Shown here piece by piece: positions 8,164 to 8,541 of a stretch of DNA of 8,541 nucleotides. The translations under genes were made by a program, and so were the position numbers. The notes under the pieces are model-generated. The model had not been told where the DNA came from. It was given only the letters and a program-made list of their open reading frames with translations, and made no database searches. Each line of letters starts with the position of its first letter. The first letter of the stretch is position 1. Source of the stretch: Rickettsia typhi (GTDB lineage: Bacteria > Pseudomonadota > Alphaproteobacteria > Rickettsiales > UBA1997); the NCBI GenBank assembly GCA_945898025.1, contig CAMDGT010000036.1, positions 1-8,541 of the forward strand. Direction: 5' to 3'.

Positions 8164-8541
8164 ATGATCTTTCCATCTTTTAATTTTTTATTGCTATTCT
8201 TGCCGTTGGCTCTTACTGCTTATTATGTTAGTAAGAATAATGGCTTTAGAAATATTATTTTAATTATTACTAGTTTTATCTTTTATGCTTGGGGTAATTG
8301 GTGGTGGGCATTGATCTTGATTTCTTCTGCGGTGGTTGATTTTACTCTTGCACAAAAAATTAATTCATTAAATCAAAAATTATTAATTAGCAATAATAAG
8401 CAAGAAGGCGATGTTTTAGCAATTAATCGAAAAAGAAAAATAATCTTAATCACCAGTATTGTTTTTAATATCTCTCTACTAGCTTTCTTTAAATATTGGG
8501 ATTGGTTAATTGGCTTAATAGAAGATGGCTTATTTATTGAT
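8164..8541 (+). CDS. MBOAT-family membrane O-acyltransferase (AlgI-like), N-terminal part only
   Basis: An open frame from ATG 8164 runs without a stop for 126 codons to the right edge, so the gene is cut by the window and not necessarily broken. The N-terminus MIFPSFNFLLLFLPLALTAY, then the short basic GFRN turn and TSFIFYAWGNWWWALILIS (37-55), is the pattern of AlgI-type MBOAT proteins: a first membrane segment at about 7-22, a second at 29-42, a third at 45-60. A polar loop (about 64-92) follows, then a fourth segment around 93-109 ending in FFKYWDW, another family hallmark. Such proteins move acyl groups, usually acetyl, onto extracytoplasmic polysaccharides or other envelope molecules, often with an SGNH/AlgJ-type partner. 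The catalytic His lies beyond the edge, so substrate and activity cannot be judged. An in-frame TAA at 8152-8154 rules out an upstream ATG start. It begins 53 nt after aroC. Confidence 0.85.
   Translation, partial: MIFPSFNFLLLFLPLALTAYYVSKNNGFRNIILIITSFIFYAWGNWWWALILISSAVVDFTLAQKINSLNQKLLISNNKQEGDVLAINRKRKIILITSIVFNISLLAFFKYWDWLIGLIEDGLFID

Noticed and set aside
1..8541. Mobile elements, integration site at the tRNA, CRISPR array, toxin-antitoxin or defence genes
   Set aside because: No integrase, transposase, terminal repeats, duplicated tRNA 3' end or regularly spaced repeats were seen on reading the window.

Overview
The window reads as an ordinary stretch of an AT-rich (GC roughly one third by eye), gene-dense alphaproteobacterial chromosome. 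All genes lie on the + strand with very short spacers. The alphaproteobacterial assignment rests on three things. The elongator-type tRNA-Met has the acceptor and T-arm sequence I associate with that class. sucA and sucB are adjacent. A tiny protein carries an Ala-Leu-Arg-x-Asn-Leu-x-Arg-Arg-Lys-like motif that I recall from many alphaproteobacteria. The base composition and the gene order around sucAB would fit a Rickettsiales-like or other streamlined lineage. A complete chorismate synthase argues against a classical Rickettsia, which I recall as lacking the shikimate pathway. No genus can be given from the sequence alone. The standard bacterial code fits: tryptophan is TGG, and the six complete genes end in TAA (five) or TAG (one).

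Layout: tRNA-Met(CAU) (18-93); sucA, the E1 of 2-oxoglutarate dehydrogenase (117-3020); sucB, the E2 of the same complex (3043-4212); pstB, the phosphate-transporter ATPase (4228-5016); an MsbA-type lipid-exporter ABC protein (5037-6818); an unlisted 54-residue basic protein (6828-6992); aroC, chorismate synthase (7034-8110); and the first 126 codons of an MBOAT/AlgI-type membrane O-acyltransferase that runs off the right edge (8164-8541).

The spacers are 23, 22, 15, 20, 9, 41 and 53 nt, and none contains a convincing terminator hairpin. The simplest reading is one long co-directional transcript, or overlapping transcripts, joining unrelated functions: central carbon metabolism, phosphate uptake, envelope lipid transport, aromatic biosynthesis and envelope acylation. 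SucA and SucB work together in one complex; its E3 (lipoamide dehydrogenase) is not here. PstB is without PstS, PstC, PstA or PhoU. MsbA and the MBOAT protein both act at the envelope but are not shown to be linked.

I found no mobile element, CRISPR array, phage gene, toxin-antitoxin pair or clearly novel system. The points most worth a second look are the complete absence of Shine-Dalgarno-like sequence before all seven protein starts, the tRNA gene sitting 23 nt before sucA, the orphan pstB, and the tiny basic protein before aroC.
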